The position numbers were made by a program, and so were the translations under genes. From the NCBI GenBank assembly GCA_003232155.1, contig QILY01000224.1, positions 1 to 7,712 of the forward strand: a stretch of 7,712 bases of DNA, written 5' to 3'. This DNA comes from Maribacter sp. GTDB lineage: Bacteria > Bacteroidota > Bacteroidia > Flavobacteriales > Flavobacteriaceae. A model generated the notes under the pieces. The model had not been told where the DNA came from, did no database searches, and saw only the letters and a list, made by a program, of their open reading frames with translations. Below are positions 5,861 to 7,712 of the stretch, in pieces; the stretch's first letter is position 1; each line of letters starts with the position of its first letter.

Positions 5861-6973
5861 ATGAAGTACTACATCATAGCAGGCGAAGCATCAGGGGATC
5901 TTCATGGTTCCAATCTCATCAAGGCCCTAAAAGCCAAAGATGCGAATGCCGATATACGATGCTGGGGCGGTGATTTAATGCAGCAAGCAGGGGGCACTTT
6001 AGCAAAACACTATAAAACCATGGCGTTTATGGGTTTTATCGAAGTGCTTTTGAATATTACTGCCATTTTTAAAAACATTACATTCTGCAAAGAAGATATT
6101 CAAGAGTTCAACCCCGATGTGATTGTATTTATTGATTATTCAGGCTTCAATCTTAGAATCGCCAAATGGGCCAAAAAGAACAATTTTACTACCAATTATT
6201 ATATCTCCCCTCAAATATGGGCTTCTCGAGAAGGTAGAATTTCAAAAATCAAAAGAGATATTGATGCCATGTACGTGATTCTTCCTTTTGAAAAGGAATT
6301 TTATGAAAAAAAACATGGTTTTCCAGTTCATTTTGTAGGGCACCCCCTGATAGATGCTATTTCTGACCTGAACATAGTTGATGAACAAAAGTTTAGAGCT
6401 ACAAATAATTTAGATGTTAAAAAGCCCATCATTGCCCTTTTACCAGGTAGTCGCAAACAAGAGGTGCAAAAAATGCTTTCTTTAATGCTATCTATTATTG
6501 GTGATTTTCAAGAATATCAATTTGTAATTGCTGGCGCACCCAGTTTAGAAAAAGATTTCTACACGTCATTTTTAAAAAATCCGAATGTAGGCTTTGTATC
6601 TAACTTAACTTATAATTTGCTGAGCACATCACATGCCGCCTTAGTAACTAGTGGCACAGCAACCTTAGAAACTTCATTGTTCAAAGTACCTCAAGTGGTT
6701 TGTTATAGGGCCAATTGGCTATCATACCAAATTGCCAAGCGTATTATTACTTTAGAGTATATTTCACTGGTTAATTTAATCATGAAAAAAGAGGTGGTCA
6801 AAGAACTGATTCAAGATGATTTGAATACCAAAGACCTAAAAGTAGAGCTTCAAAAAATATTGGGTGGTAGTTCAAGAGAAAAGCAGTTGTTGGCCTATAC
6901 CGAACTTGAAAAAAAGCTGGGCGGAAAAGGAGCAAGTATGAACGCTGCCGAGCTAATTGTCAAAAATGCTTGA
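5861..6973 (+). CDS. lpxB: Lipid-A-disaccharide synthase LpxB
   Basis: LpxB is a peripheral inner-membrane glycosyltransferase (family GT19) that joins UDP-2,3-diacylglucosamine to lipid X, forming the lipid A disaccharide-1-phosphate. The 370-residue product has the usual length and motifs: AGEASGDLHGS at 7-17, CWGGDLMQQAGG at 34-45, IDYSGFNLRIAKWAKK at 91-106, YYISPQIWASREGR at 113-126, LPFEKEFY at 141-148, FVGHPLID at 158-165, LLPGSRKQEV at 193-202, TSGTATLETSLFKVPQVVCYR at 263-283 and SLVNLIMKK at 302-310. There is no signal peptide. The ATG at 5861 is preferred because the AGEASGD motif then lies at the normal N-terminal position; a TTG two codons upstream is possible but unnecessary. 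It shows that the organism makes lipid A and has an outer membrane. It lies in the surE run, 70 bp before the start of the NlpC/P60 lipoprotein gene. Confidence 0.96.
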   Translation: MKYYIIAGEASGDLHGSNLIKALKAKDANADIRCWGGDLMQQAGGTLAKHYKTMAFMGFIEVLLNITAIFKNITFCKEDIQEFNPDVIVFIDYSGFNLRIAKWAKKNNFTTNYYISPQIWASREGRISKIKRDIDAMYVILPFEKEFYEKKHGFPVHFVGHPLIDAISDLNIVDEQKFRATNNLDVKKPIIALLPGSRKQEVQKMLSLMLSIIGDFQEYQFVIAGAPSLEKDFYTSFLKNPNVGFVSNLTYNLLSTSHAALVTSGTATLETSLFKVPQVVCYRANWLSYQIAKRIITLEYISLVNLIMKKEVVKELIQDDLNTKDLKVELQKILGGSSREKQLLAYTELEKKLGGKGASMNAAELIVKNA

Positions 6974-7043
6974 TTTGTAAAGGCGTATATCCAAAAATAT
7001 TTCTTTAATTTTGATGGATACGAGCAGTAAACCCTCTCTATTA

Positions 7044-7616
7044 ATGCGTAAATTTTTATCTATTTTTCTCTTATTATGTATTGTCGGCTGTGGAGCTATA
7101 AAAAAGAAAACTACCTATAGCAAAACCAAAGAGCGTAGAATCACTGTTAAAGCTTCAGAAGAAAAGACTAAAACCAGTGAACAAGAAACCACAAAAAGAA
7201 CCAAACTTAACAAACGTGAACTAAAAAAGCTTTCAAAGGCCGATGGTGTTATAAACACGGCACTTACGTTTTCTGGCACAAGATATAAATATGGAGGCAC
7301 CACAAAAAAGGGAATGGACTGTTCTGGTCTTTTGTATGTTTCTTTTGCTGAACACAATGTACAATTGCCCAGGGTATCCCACCAAATGGCTGAGAAAGGC
7401 AAAAAAGTAAAAATCAAAAATGTTGAAAAAGGCGACCTTCTCTTTTTCAAAACCTCAAAACGTGGAAAAAAAATCAATCATGTAGGTATGGTTGTATCTA
7501 TTGAAAATGATGAAATTAAATTCATACACGCTTCTTCTTCAAGAGGCGTTACGGTTTCATCACTACGCGAAGGTTTTTGGAACCATGCTTTTGTAAAAGC
7601 CACAAGAGTTCTATAA
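7044..7616 (+). CDS. NlpC/P60 (C40) family lipoprotein, putative peptidoglycan hydrolase
   Basis: C40 peptidases cleave peptide stems of peptidoglycan, typically the gamma-D-Glu to diamino acid bond. Starting at the ATG at 7044, the 190-residue product has a clean lipoprotein signal MRKFLSIFLLLCIVGC with lipid-modified Cys16. Residues about 18-66 are rich in Lys, Thr and Glu and are probably a flexible linker. The catalytic domain covers about 68-190: YKYGGTTKKGMDCSGLLYVSF with nucleophile Cys93, LPRVSHQMAEKG, GDLLFFK, then INHVGMVV with His146 and FIHASSSRGV with His162, giving a Cys-His-His triad. ATG 7014 and TTG 7011 lie upstream in frame but would put about ten polar residues before the signal peptide, so 7044 is preferred. 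It follows lpxB after 70 bp and probably belongs to the same transcription unit, placing lipid A synthesis next to cell-wall remodelling. It differs from catalytic-domain-only C40 proteins by its lipid anchor and basic linker. Confidence 0.93.
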   Translation: MRKFLSIFLLLCIVGCGAIKKKTTYSKTKERRITVKASEEKTKTSEQETTKRTKLNKRELKKLSKADGVINTALTFSGTRYKYGGTTKKGMDCSGLLYVSFAEHNVQLPRVSHQMAEKGKKVKIKNVEKGDLLFFKTSKRGKKINHVGMVVSIENDEIKFIHASSSRGVTVSSLREGFWNHAFVKATRVL

Positions 7617-7620
7617 ACCT

Positions 7621-7642
7621 GAGTTCGATTAATATCGATCTC
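7621..7642. repeat. Weak inverted repeat after the NlpC/P60 gene
   Basis: GAGTTCGAT (7621-7629) can pair with ATCGATCTC (7634-7642) over nine positions with one mismatch and a TAAT loop. It lies a few bases after the stop at 7616, where a terminator would be expected. No T-tract follows, so it is at best a weak or processing hairpin. The remaining 70 bases to the window end show no gene start that I can support. Confidence 0.3.
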
Positions 7643-7712
7643 ACAGTCAGTAAATTACAATCAATTCAAGACCTAATTCCCAGATAAGCCGTCTAAACAG
7701 CAATCTTTTAAC

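Noticed and set aside
7115..7477. Minus-strand open frame within the NlpC/P60 gene
   Set aside because: It is a shadow of a gene with a complete Cys-His-His catalytic set.

Overview
The window looks like chromosomal DNA of a Bacteroidota bacterium, most likely a marine-type Flavobacteriaceae. The basis is low GC, starts without Shine-Dalgarno sequences, lipoproteins with short signal peptides (one with an acid-rich stretch right after the lipobox cysteine), and the flavobacterial style of the MsrB, Prc, SurE and LpxB proteins. No rRNA, tRNA, CRISPR array, insertion sequence or phage gene was seen. Most of the window is housekeeping. The unusual part is the first 2.2 kb.

Left part (1-2260, + strand). 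An msrB-msrA methionine sulfoxide reductase pair opens the window. msrA is intact. msrB is broken by a perfect 17-bp tandem duplication, and removing one copy restores a complete 152-residue MsrB. Then come a short open frame that lacks a start and is rescued by a one-base shift (1154-1415), an intact small putative surface lipoprotein (1532-1936), and a second frameshift-like small gene with a signal-peptide-like start (1947-2197). A strong hairpin at 2213-2253 ends this side and also serves the convergent gene.

Middle (2272-4443, - strand). One long intact gene encodes a lipoprotein tail-specific protease (Prc/CtpA, peptidase family S41) with PDZ, Ser-Lys catalytic and C-terminal domains. 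It is convergent with the left block and divergent from surE across a 209-bp intergenic region.

Right part (4653-7616, + strand). surE (survival nucleotidase), a small three-helix membrane protein, lpxB (lipid A disaccharide synthase) and an NlpC/P60 lipoprotein hydrolase run in one direction with gaps of about 70 bp and look like one transcription unit. Together with Prc this half is concerned mainly with the envelope: lipid A synthesis, peptidoglycan cleavage and periplasmic proteolysis.

I do not see a convincing new multi-gene system. The best lead is the exact 17-bp duplication in msrB, which could be fixed inactivation, a reversible on/off allele, or a sequence error. The two nearby frame-disrupted small genes are consistent with local decay.
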